The notes under the pieces were generated by a model. The model did no database searches. It saw only the letters and a list, made by a program, of their open reading frames with translations, and had not been told where the DNA came from. The position numbers were made by a program, and so were the translations under genes. DNA of 43,543 nucleotides from Brooklawnia sp050943675. Lineage in GTDB: Bacteria; Actinomycetota; Actinomycetes; Propionibacteriales; Propionibacteriaceae. The stretch lies in the NCBI GenBank assembly GCA_050943675.1, contig JBMNPP010000002.1, forward strand, positions 1 to 43,543, in the 5' to 3' direction. Positions 30,671-38,962 of the stretch are shown one piece after another; position 1 is the stretch's first letter, and each line of letters starts with the position of its first letter.

Positions 30671-31897
30671 GTGCCTGTCATTGCCATCGGGGTCAGCCAT
30701 CATCAGGCAAGTACCGACGACCTTGCCCGCTTTACAGCCGCCGCCGAGCAGGTGGCGGCACAACTGCGTGGTCTGCCGAGCGTGGATGGTGTGCTCGTGT
30801 TGGCCACCTGCAATCGCTGTGAGCTCTATGTCGACACCCAGCGGATGCATCAAACAGTGCGCACCGCTCGGAGCCTGCTGGTCGAGGCGGGTGCCGATGA
30901 TCTGCTGGGCCTGCTCGATGTCTTCATCGAGGCCGAGGCCGTCGCCCACCTCCTGCGGGTGGCTTGCGGCCTCGATTCGATGGTGGTGGGTGAGGTCGAG
31001 ATCGCCGGGCAGGTCCGCAAGGTTCTTGCCAGTGCCAACGAGCATGGGTCCTCTCCTGCGCTGCACCGGCTGTTCCAGATGGCTTTGACCACTTCGAAAA
31101 GGGTCGCCAATCACACCGTCCTGAGCGGTTTGGGACGCAGCATCGCCTCAGTCGCGCTTGACCTCGCAGAGCAGCGGTATGGACGGCTCAACGGAGCGAC
31201 TGCACTGTTGCTGGGCACCGGATCGTATGCAGGCACCGTGACTGCCGACCTGACGCGCAGAGGCGCCCATGTGCAGGTCCACTCGTCATCGGGACGTGCG
31301 CAGGCCTTCGCAGATCGGCACCCAGCCGTTACGCCGGTAACCACGAAGGACCTCCCTCGCACTATTGCCAAGGCCGCGATCCTGGTTTCATGCTCGGGCA
31401 CCGGAACCCGGACTCTTCGCGCTGAAGATGTCACAAACGCTCGGCAGGGAGTCTTCGGGGTGTTGCCCATCGTTGACCTTGCTGTCAGTCGCGATCTGGA
31501 TCCTCAGTTGGCCAACAGCCGGGGCATCGACCTGATCGATCTGGACGTAGTTGGCGCGAACTCTCCCCCTCAGCAGGCTGACGAGCTCAGCAGGGCGCAC
31601 GCCTTGGTCAATCAGGGCGTCGATGATTACCTGGAGGGCGAACGAAGCCGTGCTGCAGATCCGGCTGTGACCGCAATCCGGTCACACGTGGACGAGTTGA
31701 TCAGCCGGGAACTGGGGCACGTCAAAGCGCACTACTCAGCTGAGACGGCCGAGGTCGTCCAGCGATCGCTTCGCCGCATGGCCAACAAGTTGTTGCACGC
31801 ACCCTCGCAGCGTGCGGCTGACTTCGCCAGGAATGGTGAGTTGGTCGCCTACGTTGAGGCACTGCACACAGTTTTCGGAATCGAGGTGGATCAATGA
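30671..31897 (+). CDS. hemA: glutamyl-tRNA reductase
   Basis: Reduces glutamyl-tRNA(Glu) to glutamate 1-semialdehyde, the first committed C5-pathway step. Seen over 408 residues: GVSHHQA, catalytic Cys47 in ATCNRCELY, GLDSMVVGEVEIAGQVR, the NADPH domain (LLLGTGSYAG) and a C-terminal dimerisation helix (VQRSLRRMANKLLHAP). First gene of hemA-hemC-hemD-hemB-hemL-cbiB. GTG start with the leaderless pattern. A tRNA-Glu gene lies just past the end of this operon. Confidence 0.95.
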   Translation: MPVIAIGVSHHQASTDDLARFTAAAEQVAAQLRGLPSVDGVLVLATCNRCELYVDTQRMHQTVRTARSLLVEAGADDLLGLLDVFIEAEAVAHLLRVACGLDSMVVGEVEIAGQVRKVLASANEHGSSPALHRLFQMALTTSKRVANHTVLSGLGRSIASVALDLAEQRYGRLNGATALLLGTGSYAGTVTADLTRRGAHVQVHSSSGRAQAFADRHPAVTPVTTKDLPRTIAKAAILVSCSGTGTRTLRAEDVTNARQGVFGVLPIVDLAVSRDLDPQLANSRGIDLIDLDVVGANSPPQQADELSRAHALVNQGVDDYLEGERSRAADPAVTAIRSHVDELISRELGHVKAHYSAETAEVVQRSLRRMANKLLHAPSQRAADFARNGELVAYVEALHTVFGIEVDQ

Positions 31898-32790
31898 GTG
31901 CCCGCCGTGTGCTGCGGCTCGGCACGCGAGGCTCCAGGCTCGCCACCACCCAGTCGCAGACCGTCGCTGATGCGCTGACCGAGGCCACCGGGTGGGATGT
32001 CGAGTTGGTGGTCATTCGTGCCGAGGGCGATGACCTGAGGATTGCTCTTGATTCCCCACCGCGGCCGGGAGCGTTCGTGGCCTCGCTTCGTGATGCGCTG
32101 CTGACCGGACACGTCGACCTGGTGGTCCACTCGTTCAAGGATCTGCCCAGTGCACCACTGCCCGGGGCTGTGGTTGCTGCGGTGCCGGAACGCGTCGACG
32201 CACGCGATGTGCTTTGTGCACGCGACGGGCTTGGCCTGATGGAATTGCCCAGTGGCGCCCGGATCGGTACCTCCAGCCCACGCAGGGCGGCAGCGCTGCT
32301 CCGGGCGCGAGAAGACCTGACGATCGTGCCAATTCGGGGGAATGTCGACACCCGGTTGGGCAAGATCGCCAGCGGAGAAGTGGATGCGACTGTGCTCGCG
32401 GGCGCCGGCCTGTTACGCCTCGGCCGTGAGAACCAGATAACCGAATGGCTCGATCCCGATCGGATGCTGCCGGCACCTGCCCAGGGTGCCCTGGCCGTGG
32501 AGTGCCGGACCGGGACAATCGAATCCGAACTCGCCGTCCTTGACGACCTGCACAGTCGGCAGGCGGTTACCGCCGAGCGCGCAGTCCTGGCTGGGATCGA
32601 GGCAGAGTGCACTACCGCAGTCGGCGCCCACGCTCGCTGGGTGGCAGCCGACCAACTGCTGCTGGTGGCCGAGCTGACCGGACACCGAGGTGTCGGCTAT
32701 GCACGTGTCACACGGCAGGCCAGGGTGAGCAACCTCGTCGATGCGGAACGGTTGGGCGCCGGGATTGCTGATGAACTGCTGGCTGGCTGA
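31894..32790 (+). CDS. hemC: porphobilinogen deaminase (hydroxymethylbilane synthase)
   Basis: Polymerises four porphobilinogens. Seen over 298 residues: RLGTRGSRLATTQS, catalytic Asp83 in HSFKDLP, GTSSPRRAA, RGNVDTRLGKI, APAQGALAVE and the dipyrromethane-cofactor Cys239 in EAECTTAVGAHA. ATGA overlap with hemA. Confidence 0.95.
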   Translation: MSARRVLRLGTRGSRLATTQSQTVADALTEATGWDVELVVIRAEGDDLRIALDSPPRPGAFVASLRDALLTGHVDLVVHSFKDLPSAPLPGAVVAAVPERVDARDVLCARDGLGLMELPSGARIGTSSPRRAAALLRAREDLTIVPIRGNVDTRLGKIASGEVDATVLAGAGLLRLGRENQITEWLDPDRMLPAPAQGALAVECRTGTIESELAVLDDLHSRQAVTAERAVLAGIEAECTTAVGAHARWVAADQLLLVAELTGHRGVGYARVTRQARVSNLVDAERLGAGIADELLAG

Positions 32791-32793
32791 CCC

Positions 32794-33546
32794 ATGATCG
32801 AACCAGGAAGATCGACGATCCTGCTTATCAGGCCGGACGGAAACCAGGCCGACGAGCAAGCCCTGGCCCGGCTCGGAATCGCCAGCCTCATCGAACCATT
32901 GGTTCGAGTGGTGCCAGCAGAGGATCCGGGTGCGGCTCGCAGGTTGGCGCGGGTGCTCGCCGAATCTGGCGAGGGCAGTTGGCTGGTAGTGACCTCACCG
33001 CGCACCTGGCGCTACTGGCAGGCGGCGGTCAGCGAGCTGAACATCTGCCTGGCAACCGCAGTTGACGCGGGTCTACGGCTGGCCTCGGTGGGAGTTGCCA
33101 CCACCGGTTCATTACCCGAATGGGTGCGGCAACGGGTTGTGACCTCCTCGGGGATCAGCGCGGAGCAGTTGCTGAGCACGCTGCTCGAGTACCAGCCCGG
33201 CAAAGCCCTCATCCCGGCCTCGGCAAGAGCCCGCGATTTGCTGCCCACTGGACTCGTCGAGGCCGGCTGGCAGGTACACCGGGCTGAGATTTACGATGTT
33301 GTGTCCGCATCAAAGCCCCCACCGTCGCTGAACAGGCTCAGCGACGGCACCCTGGCCGGAGTTGTTGTGCGCTCTCCCAGCGCTGCCGATGCCCTCGCCG
33401 AATTGGCGCCGGGCCCGCTCAGGGTACCCGTCTTCGCGGTTGGCCCGATCACCGCAAAGCGCTGCCGCAGCCGGGGCTGGCAGGTGATCGAGATCGACGG
33501 GATCGCACCCGCGCGGGTGGCTGAGGTGGTGGCGGCCGCCCTGTGA
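32794..33546 (+). CDS. hemD: uroporphyrinogen-III synthase
   Basis: Cyclises hydroxymethylbilane with inversion of ring D. Seen over 250 residues: a poorly conserved two-domain protein with VTSPRTWRYW in the first domain and VRSPSAADAL and VFAVGPITAKRCRSRGW in the second, the typical HemD pattern. Starts 3 bp after the hemC stop. Assignment also rests on operon position. Confidence 0.88.
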   Translation: MIEPGRSTILLIRPDGNQADEQALARLGIASLIEPLVRVVPAEDPGAARRLARVLAESGEGSWLVVTSPRTWRYWQAAVSELNICLATAVDAGLRLASVGVATTGSLPEWVRQRVVTSSGISAEQLLSTLLEYQPGKALIPASARARDLLPTGLVEAGWQVHRAEIYDVVSASKPPPSLNRLSDGTLAGVVVRSPSAADALAELAPGPLRVPVFAVGPITAKRCRSRGWQVIEIDGIAPARVAEVVAAAL

Positions 33547-33586
33547 GCCAGCCTTATGCTGACACCCAACCAGGAAGGGACTCATC

Positions 33587-34564
33587 ATGTTGATCGAACG
33601 TCCACGCCGACTGAGGCAGTCGGCCGGAATGCGCAGGCTGGTGGCTGAAACCCGGCTGCATCCATCGAACCTGGTCCTTCCCATGTTCGTGGTGGAGGAT
33701 CTGGTCGAGCCACGATCGATTTCATCCATGCCGGGCGTCCAGCAACACAGCCTCACATCGTTGGTTCAGGCCGCCCGCCAGGCAGATGAGGCAGGCGTGG
33801 GCGGGCTGATGCTGTTCGGAATCCCGCGTCACAAGGACGCAATTGGCTCCGAGGCCACCAACCCTGAGGGAATACTCGCGCGCGGTGTGCAGGCACTGGC
33901 CCAGGCGGTGCCCCGGATGCCGATCATCGCTGATCTCTGCCTGGATGAGTTCACTGACCACGGCCACTGCGGCGTGTTGGCCGAAGACGGCAGCGTCGAC
34001 AATGACGCAACCCTGGATCGCTATGCGACGATGGCCGAAGTACTGGCCACCGCTGGCGCCACGATGATGGGCACCTCCGGCATGATGGATGGCCAGGTTC
34101 GCGCAGTACGCACTGCCCTGGACGCGGTCGGGCGCACCGACGTGGGCGTCCTGGCTTACGCTGCCAAATACGCATCCGCGTTCTACGGGCCGTTCCGGGA
34201 GGCTGTCGATTCCTCCCTGACTGGTGACCGGCGCACCTATCAGCAAGATCCGGCCAATGCCGTGGAGGCACTGCGGGAGGCACGTCTCGATCTGGCCGAG
34301 GGCGCAGACATCATCATGGTCAAGCCGGCTCTGGCGTACCTGGACATCTTGCGTACCGTGAGCGATGCAGTGGACGTGCCGAGCGCCGCGTACGTGGTTT
34401 CGGGCGAGTTTGCGATGGTAGAGGCCGCCGCGGCGAACGGCTGGATCGACAGGGACGCAGCGATACTTGAAGCTCTGACCGGGGTGCGCCGTGCAGGCGC
34501 CACCGTCATCTGCACCTACTGGGCGGTAGAAGTGGCCCGCCGTCTGAATCAGACCCATGGTTGA
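33587..34564 (+). CDS. hemB: delta-aminolevulinic acid dehydratase (porphobilinogen synthase)
   Basis: Condenses two aminolevulinates. Seen over 325 residues: Schiff-base Lys246 (MVKPALAY) and Lys194 (YAAKYAS), YGPFREA, and DMGQ-like MMDGQV. The metal loop is CLDEFTDHGHCG (118-129): two of the three zinc cysteines of E. coli HemB are kept (Cys118, Cys128) and the middle one is Asp120, a mixed form common in actinobacteria. Ribosome site GGAAGGGA. A TATGCT at 33555-33560 could be an internal promoter in the 40-bp gap after hemD. Confidence 0.95.
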   Translation: MLIERPRRLRQSAGMRRLVAETRLHPSNLVLPMFVVEDLVEPRSISSMPGVQQHSLTSLVQAARQADEAGVGGLMLFGIPRHKDAIGSEATNPEGILARGVQALAQAVPRMPIIADLCLDEFTDHGHCGVLAEDGSVDNDATLDRYATMAEVLATAGATMMGTSGMMDGQVRAVRTALDAVGRTDVGVLAYAAKYASAFYGPFREAVDSSLTGDRRTYQQDPANAVEALREARLDLAEGADIIMVKPALAYLDILRTVSDAVDVPSAAYVVSGEFAMVEAAAANGWIDRDAAILEALTGVRRAGATVICTYWAVEVARRLNQTHG

Positions 34565-34576
34565 GGAGAACCGGCG

Positions 34577-35872
34577 ATGACCACAAACGAGGTCCTGTTC
34601 GATCGTGCTCGGGCAGTGATGCCCGGCGGGGTTTCGTCACCGGTGCGGGCCTATGGGGCTGTCGGAGGAACACCACGGTTTGCGGCATCAGCCGAAGGTG
34701 CATGGATCACCGACATTGAGGGAAACCGCTACGTCGACCTGGTATGCAGTTGGGGTCCCATGATCCTTGGCCATGCCCATCCCGCTGTCGTGGGGGCGAT
34801 CAGCCAGGCAGCCCAAAAATCATCGTCCTTCGGTGCGCCCTGCGTGCCCGAGTTGCAGCTTGCCGAGAAGATCGTCGAGATGATCGACCCGGTTGACCGG
34901 GTGCGGTTCACTTCCAGCGGCACCGAGGCGGTGATGACCGCAATACGTCTGGCCAGGGGAGCGACTGGTCGTGACCTGATCATCAAGTTCGCTGGCTGCT
35001 ACCACGGCCACTCGGACGCGCTGCTGGCCGCGGCAGGCTCCGGTGTGGCCACCCTGGGTCTGCCCGACTCACCCGGGGTGACCAGCGGTACCGCGGCTGG
35101 CACCGTGGTGTTGCCATACGGCCGCATCGACCTTGTCGAGCAAGTCTTCGCTGAACGCGGTGACCAGATCGCTGCCGTGGTGACAGAGCCGGTTCCGGCG
35201 AATATGGGCGTGATTGCACCACCTGCGGGCTTCAACCGTGGCCTGCGCGAGTTGTGCACCAGGCACGGTGCCCTGCTGATCCTGGACGAGGTGCTGACAG
35301 GTTTCCGGTTGTCGCAGCAGGGGTACTGGGGGTTGACTGCGTGTGCGGAGGGCTGGGAGCCCGACTTGTTCACCTTCGGCAAGGTTGTCGGCGGGGGATT
35401 GCCTCTTTCGGCGGTCGCAGGGCGGGCCGGGATCATGGACCTGCTGGCCCCCGCCGGTCCGGTGTATCAGGCGGGCACGCTGAGCGGTAACCCTGCCGCT
35501 GCCGCTGCCGGGTTGGCCCAGCTGAGCCTGCTTGATGAAGATGTCTACGCACATTGCAATTCCGTAAGTCTGCAAATACAACAGATGGCTGCTGAGGCCT
35601 TGAGCGGGGCAGGGGTTCCTCATCGAGTGAGCAGCTACGGCAACCTGTTCAGCATCTTCTTCACGCAAGCGGAGGTGGGTGACTATGAGTCCGCCAAGAC
35701 CCAGGACACCGCGGCGTTTGCCCGCTTCTTCCACGCGATGCTGGAGGCCGGGGTCTGGCTGGCGCCGAGCGCCTTTGAGGCATGGTTCGTGTCGACGGCG
35801 ATTGGGGATGCGGAACTCGAGGTGATCGCCAACGCCTTGCCCAGGGCAGCTCGGGCCGCGGCAGCTCGATGA
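34577..35872 (+). CDS. hemL: glutamate-1-semialdehyde 2,1-aminomutase
   Basis: PLP enzyme converting glutamate semialdehyde to aminolevulinate. Seen over 431 residues: MPGGVSSPVRA, FTSSGTEAVMTAIRLAR, LDEVLTGFR, PLP Lys269 in TFGKVVGGGLP, and GTLSGNP. It acts directly after HemA although it is fifth in the operon. ATGA overlap with cbiB. Confidence 0.95.
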   Translation: MTTNEVLFDRARAVMPGGVSSPVRAYGAVGGTPRFAASAEGAWITDIEGNRYVDLVCSWGPMILGHAHPAVVGAISQAAQKSSSFGAPCVPELQLAEKIVEMIDPVDRVRFTSSGTEAVMTAIRLARGATGRDLIIKFAGCYHGHSDALLAAAGSGVATLGLPDSPGVTSGTAAGTVVLPYGRIDLVEQVFAERGDQIAAVVTEPVPANMGVIAPPAGFNRGLRELCTRHGALLILDEVLTGFRLSQQGYWGLTACAEGWEPDLFTFGKVVGGGLPLSAVAGRAGIMDLLAPAGPVYQAGTLSGNPAAAAAGLAQLSLLDEDVYAHCNSVSLQIQQMAAEALSGAGVPHRVSSYGNLFSIFFTQAEVGDYESAKTQDTAAFARFFHAMLEAGVWLAPSAFEAWFVSTAIGDAELEVIANALPRAARAAAAR

Positions 35873-36852
35873 ATCACGCACTGGGATTGCTGCTGGGGGT
35901 GGTCGCGGATGCCGCGATCGGTGACCCCCGGCGGGGCCATCCGGTGGCCCTGTTCGGCAAGTGGGCCAGCCATCTTGAGCGCCATCTGCACCGCGACAGC
36001 ATCGCTGCTGGTGCGCTCTACCTGGCTGCCGCCCTGGCCCCGGTTGCAGCCCTTGGCGTCGCAGCCGAGTCGATCTCACGCCGACGCCCCATCCTGCACA
36101 CGGCGCTCACCGCTGCAGCAACCTGGGCTGTCCTCGGAGCGCACAGCCTGGCGTCCGAAGGTGAGCAGATGGCCGACGAACTCGACCAGGACGACCTGGG
36201 TGCTGCTCGCGAACGCCTGACCCACTTGTGCAGCCGGGACCCAAGCGGGCTTTCAGCTGATGAGTTGGCGCGGGGCACCGTCGAATCGTTGGCCGAGAAC
36301 ACTGCGGATGCGGTGGTTTGCTCACTGTTCTGGGGTGCTGCGTTCGGTATTCCGGGGCTTTTGCTGCATCGCGGCATCAACACCCTTGATGCAATGGTTG
36401 GCTACCGCAACCACAGATATGAGCGTTTCGGCAAGGCAGCGGCCCTGCTGGATGATGCGGTGGCTTATGTCCCGGCCAGGTTGGCAGGCGCGGTGAGCTG
36501 TCTGCTCGCCCCCGCGGTGGGCGGCTCCACCCGGACTGCCTGGCGGGTCATGCTCCGGGACAGCCGGAATCATCCCAGCCCGAATGGTGGTTGGACCGAA
36601 GCTGCCTGGGCCGGTGCGCTAGCGGTACGCCTGGGAGGCCCCTCGCACTATCACGGGCGCGTCGAGCACCGCCCATATCTTGGGGATGAAGGGGCTCCCG
36701 GCCCCGACTCGGCCGCCATCCGAAAGGCCGCAAGGCTGGTTGGATCGGTGACAGCGGCATCAACTGCAGTGGCAGTGGCGGTGAGGTTGTCAAGGCCGAT
36801 GAGGACGGATTCCAGCCGGGGCTGCTCCACTCCACCCTTCGAGGACGGGTGA
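35869..36852 (+). CDS. cbiB: adenosylcobinamide-phosphate synthase
   Basis: Membrane enzyme attaching (R)-1-aminopropan-2-ol (or its phosphate) to adenosylcobyric acid. Seen over 327 residues: the family start GDPRRGHPVALFGKW, VESLAENTADAVVCSLFW, NTLDAMVGYRNHRYERFG, LLDDAVAYVPARL, and GPSHYHG, with several membrane helices. ATG 35869 overlaps the hemL stop as ATGA. Its aminopropanol-phosphate substrate would come from the CobC half of the cobB/cobC fusion. The last 25 residues look variable. Confidence 0.92.
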   Translation: MNHALGLLLGVVADAAIGDPRRGHPVALFGKWASHLERHLHRDSIAAGALYLAAALAPVAALGVAAESISRRRPILHTALTAAATWAVLGAHSLASEGEQMADELDQDDLGAARERLTHLCSRDPSGLSADELARGTVESLAENTADAVVCSLFWGAAFGIPGLLLHRGINTLDAMVGYRNHRYERFGKAAALLDDAVAYVPARLAGAVSCLLAPAVGGSTRTAWRVMLRDSRNHPSPNGGWTEAAWAGALAVRLGGPSHYHGRVEHRPYLGDEGAPGPDSAAIRKAARLVGSVTAASTAVAVAVRLSRPMRTDSSRGCSTPPFEDG

Positions 36853-36858
36853 GAATCT

Positions 36859-36892
36859 AGCGGAACGGAACCCCGCTGACGTCTCAACGTCA
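36859..36892 (+). repeat. inverted repeats after cbiB
   Basis: AGCGG/CCGCT (36859-36863, 36873-36877) and TGACGT/ACGTCA (36877-36882, 36887-36892, 4-nt loop) lie directly after the cbiB stop. They could be weak termination or processing structures; no U-run follows. Confidence 0.35.
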
Positions 36893-36959
36893 TCGCCCAA
36901 GAAAAGCTCGTGAGAGATAAGTGTGCGATGGAAGCGGGAAAAGCGTGCTATTCGAACAG

Positions 36960-36996
36960 AAATGGCCTGGCCAACATCGTGTTGACCAGGCCATTT
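36960..36996. terminator. strong terminator between the hem-cbiB operon and tRNA-Glu
   Basis: AAATGGCCTGG-C-CAAC (36960-36975) pairs with GTTG-A-CCAGGCCATTT (36981-36996), 15 pairs with one mismatch and a 5-nt loop. T/A runs at both ends suit termination of the plus-strand operon and of the minus-strand tRNA, whose 3' end is only 6 bp away. Confidence 0.8.
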
Positions 36997-37002
36997 GCTT
37001 CG

Positions 37003-37075
37003 TATCCCCAACCGGATTCGAACCGGCGCTGCCGCCTTGAAAGGGCGGTGTCCTAGGCCACTAGACGATGGGGAC
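37003..37075 (-). tRNA. tRNA-Glu (anticodon UUC)
   Basis: A 73-nt cloverleaf: acceptor GTCCCCA with TGGGGAT (one G-U at the top) and discriminator A, anticodon stem CCGCC/GGCGG around loop CTTTCAA (anticodon TTC), and T-arm CCGG-TTCGAAT-CCGG. CCA is not encoded. It lies between the hem operon and the SH3 gene. Glu-tRNA(Glu) is the substrate of HemA. Confidence 0.96.
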
Positions 37076-37084
37076 GCGGTGACC

Positions 37085-37114
37085 ATCGTAACCGACAACC
37101 ACCCGCGAGCCCAA
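37085..37114 (-). promoter_or_regulatory. promoter of tRNA-Glu
   Basis: On the minus strand TTGGGC (37114-37109), 18 bp, TACGAT (37090-37085), giving a start about 3-4 nt before the mature tRNA. Confidence 0.55.
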
Positions 37115-37122
37115 ACGGCCGG

Positions 37123-38703
37123 TCAGGAGCGCACTGTGACGTGGATGTGGTCGTAGTGGTTCGCGGTCACGCCGCCCCGGTCGGCCATCCAGGTCCAGCC
37201 GGCCTGGCCGTTGATCCAGATCCGCTGGCGCCAGATCAGGTACTCGATGTTGAGCGAGTTGGCGTTGGATTGCAGGTAGGTGGCGATCTGGTCACCGAGT
37301 GCCTGGTCGTTGGCGCCGCGCGGCATCATGATGTCGACTGCGCGTCCGGACGGATGGTCGGGCAGGGGGTCCTGGCGGACGCCATACATCGTGGTGATTT
37401 GAGGGAAGTTCTGCCGCACCGCGTAGACGACCTGCTTGGCGCTGGGGCGCAGCGAGTCGAGCCCGGATGACCCGCCCGTGTTGAGCGTGGTGCCGCCCGA
37501 CGAGCCGGGCGAGGTGGGCCCCTGAACGGAGCTGCTCGAAGAACTGCCACTGACCGGCGAGTTCGACAGGTAGGTGGTCGAGATCCAGCGCAGCGTCCCG
37601 CTGTCGTTGACCTGGCTGAACCCGTTCTGGGTGACGCCGGTCAACTGCACCTTGGTGTTGCGGTTCAACACCCGCACGATGCCGTAGTTGATGCCCGGGC
37701 CGGTGCGCAGGTTGACGCCGGTGGTGGTGTAGGCGGTGGTCGTGGTGCTCGAGGTGCGGTTGGCGTCCCCGGTGGTCAGGTACTGCGAGGCCATCCAGCC
37801 CTGACGGCCGTTGTAGGTGACCGGGGTCCAGCCGTTCTGCGAGCTGCCACGGGTCTGGACGGTGGCGCCGGTGGGCACCACGGTGATGATCGAGTTGCTG
37901 GTGCCGGCCGCGGTGCGCAGGTTGACAGCTGTGGTCGTGCGCGCAGTGCCCGACGACGACGATGATGAGGCGCTGCTGCTGGTGCTCAGGTACTGCGATG
38001 AGACCCAGGCGTCGCGTCCGTTGAAGATGACTGGGGTCCAGCCGTTCTGCGAACTGCCGCGGGTCTGGACGCTGGCACCGGTGGCAAGCGTCGAGATGAC
38101 TGAGTAGTTGGTGCCCGGTCCGCTGCGCACGTTGACGTGGGTGGTGGCCTTGGCAGTGCCGGTCGCGGTTGAGGTTGAGTTCGCCACGGCGGGGGCGCTG
38201 CTGGTGGCGCCCAGCGACAGGTAGGCGCCGTAGACGTAGCCGCTGCGTCCCTTGTAGTTCACTGGCACCCAGCCGCCCTTGGCTGCGCCGGTGACCGAGA
38301 CGGTTTCGCCGTTCGACAGGGTGCCGATGACTGCGCTGAGCGTGGACGCGTTGGTGCGCACGTTGACGTTTGCTGTCGCCTTGGCGGTTCCGCCGGCGGC
38401 AGCGTTGGTGTTGCCGAGCGAGACGTAGGCGGAGAACACCCAGGCGTCCTGGCCCCGGTACTTGATCGGGGTCCATTCACCCCTGGGGTCGCCGCGGCGC
38501 TCAACCTGCTCGCCGCTGGTCAGCACACCGAGCACTTTCGATGTGGTGTTGGGTTGTGCCCGGACGTTCAGGGCGGTGGTGGCAGACACTGTGCCGTAGT
38601 TGGCCAGCGCCTGCGGCGAGAGCACGGCGGTGCCAGTTGCGAGAGCACTGGCCACTATCAATCCGGCCAATGCCTTGCGGGTGCGCTTGTTCAGTCCACT
38701 CAC
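37123..38703 (-). CDS. secreted SH3-repeat cell-wall protein with a C-terminal M15/ARB_07466-like domain
   Basis: A 526-residue exported protein. Seen: signal peptide (NKRTRKALAGLIVASALATGTAVLSPQALA), then five bacterial SH3 (SH3_3) repeats of about 70 residues, each with LNVRxxPxTxSxVIxxLxxG then GWTPVxYxGRxxWVxxxYL, joined by Ser/Thr-rich linkers, then a C-terminal globular domain (DPLPDHPSGRAVDIMMP ... NHYDHIHVTVRS) of the type found in actinobacterial wall proteins related to M15 peptidases (HxxGxAxD and HxH motifs). Role: wall binding and possibly peptidoglycan cleavage. GTG 38703 is chosen (GGAAGGA upstream, signal follows); a GTG at 38778 would put 25 extra charged residues ahead. Confidence 0.85.
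   Translation of the reverse strand: MSGLNKRTRKALAGLIVASALATGTAVLSPQALANYGTVSATTALNVRAQPNTTSKVLGVLTSGEQVERRGDPRGEWTPIKYRGQDAWVFSAYVSLGNTNAAAGGTAKATANVNVRTNASTLSAVIGTLSNGETVSVTGAAKGGWVPVNYKGRSGYVYGAYLSLGATSSAPAVANSTSTATGTAKATTHVNVRSGPGTNYSVISTLATGASVQTRGSSQNGWTPVIFNGRDAWVSSQYLSTSSSASSSSSSGTARTTTAVNLRTAAGTSNSIITVVPTGATVQTRGSSQNGWTPVTYNGRQGWMASQYLTTGDANRTSSTTTTAYTTTGVNLRTGPGINYGIVRVLNRNTKVQLTGVTQNGFSQVNDSGTLRWISTTYLSNSPVSGSSSSSSVQGPTSPGSSGGTTLNTGGSSGLDSLRPSAKQVVYAVRQNFPQITTMYGVRQDPLPDHPSGRAVDIMMPRGANDQALGDQIATYLQSNANSLNIEYLIWRQRIWINGQAGWTWMADRGGVTANHYDHIHVTVRS
37821..38090 (-). repeat. near-identical SH3 repeat segments within the wall protein gene
   Basis: About 60 bp at 37821-37880 and 38031-38090 are almost the same (both encode TRGSSQNGWTPV), offset by exactly 210 bp, one SH3 unit. 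This suggests recent duplication or gene conversion and a site for repeat-number change. Confidence 0.7.
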
Positions 38704-38891
38704 GTGCAGGTCCTTCCGATGCTCGGGCCGCGGTCGAGGGAGGACGTCTTCCCCGGTCAGCAGGGACTTGGTCTCCACTGGCCACGTCCAGACCTCGGCC
38801 GACGGTGCCGAAGGTAGGTGACGGCGTGTCGCTTGGCCAGCCGCCTGAGAACCTGTTCAATCCCCAAAGTGGGCGTGACAAGGCGTAATGA

Positions 38892-38922
38892 GAAAACGCT
38901 TTGGGCTCAAGTGCAACTTGAG
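38892..38922. promoter_or_regulatory. two palindromic sites upstream of the SH3 wall protein
   Basis: GAAAACGCTTTG (38892-38903) is 11/12 identical to the LacI-type operator at 2188-2199. Next to it CTCAAGT-GCA-ACTTGAG (38906-38922) is a perfect 7-bp inverted repeat resembling a SoxR/MerR-type box, but with a spacer one base longer than the classic site. About 190 nt of leader follow before GTG 38703; I recognise no riboswitch in it. Confidence 0.4.
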
Positions 38923-38962
38923 GTCTAGGTCATTCAGGGTTTGTTCAGCCAATTCCCAACAA

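Noticed and set aside
33702..33985. Loss of the middle zinc cysteine in HemB as an unusual change
   Set aside because: The CLDEFTDHGHCG form is, as far as I recall, usual for actinobacterial enzymes, so it is noted in the entry only.
38704..38962. A c-di-AMP (ydaO-type) riboswitch before the SH3 wall protein, common for such genes in actinobacteria
   Set aside because: The conserved GGGGGACCCA and CCGACAGCTAACC-like segments of that aptamer are not present.
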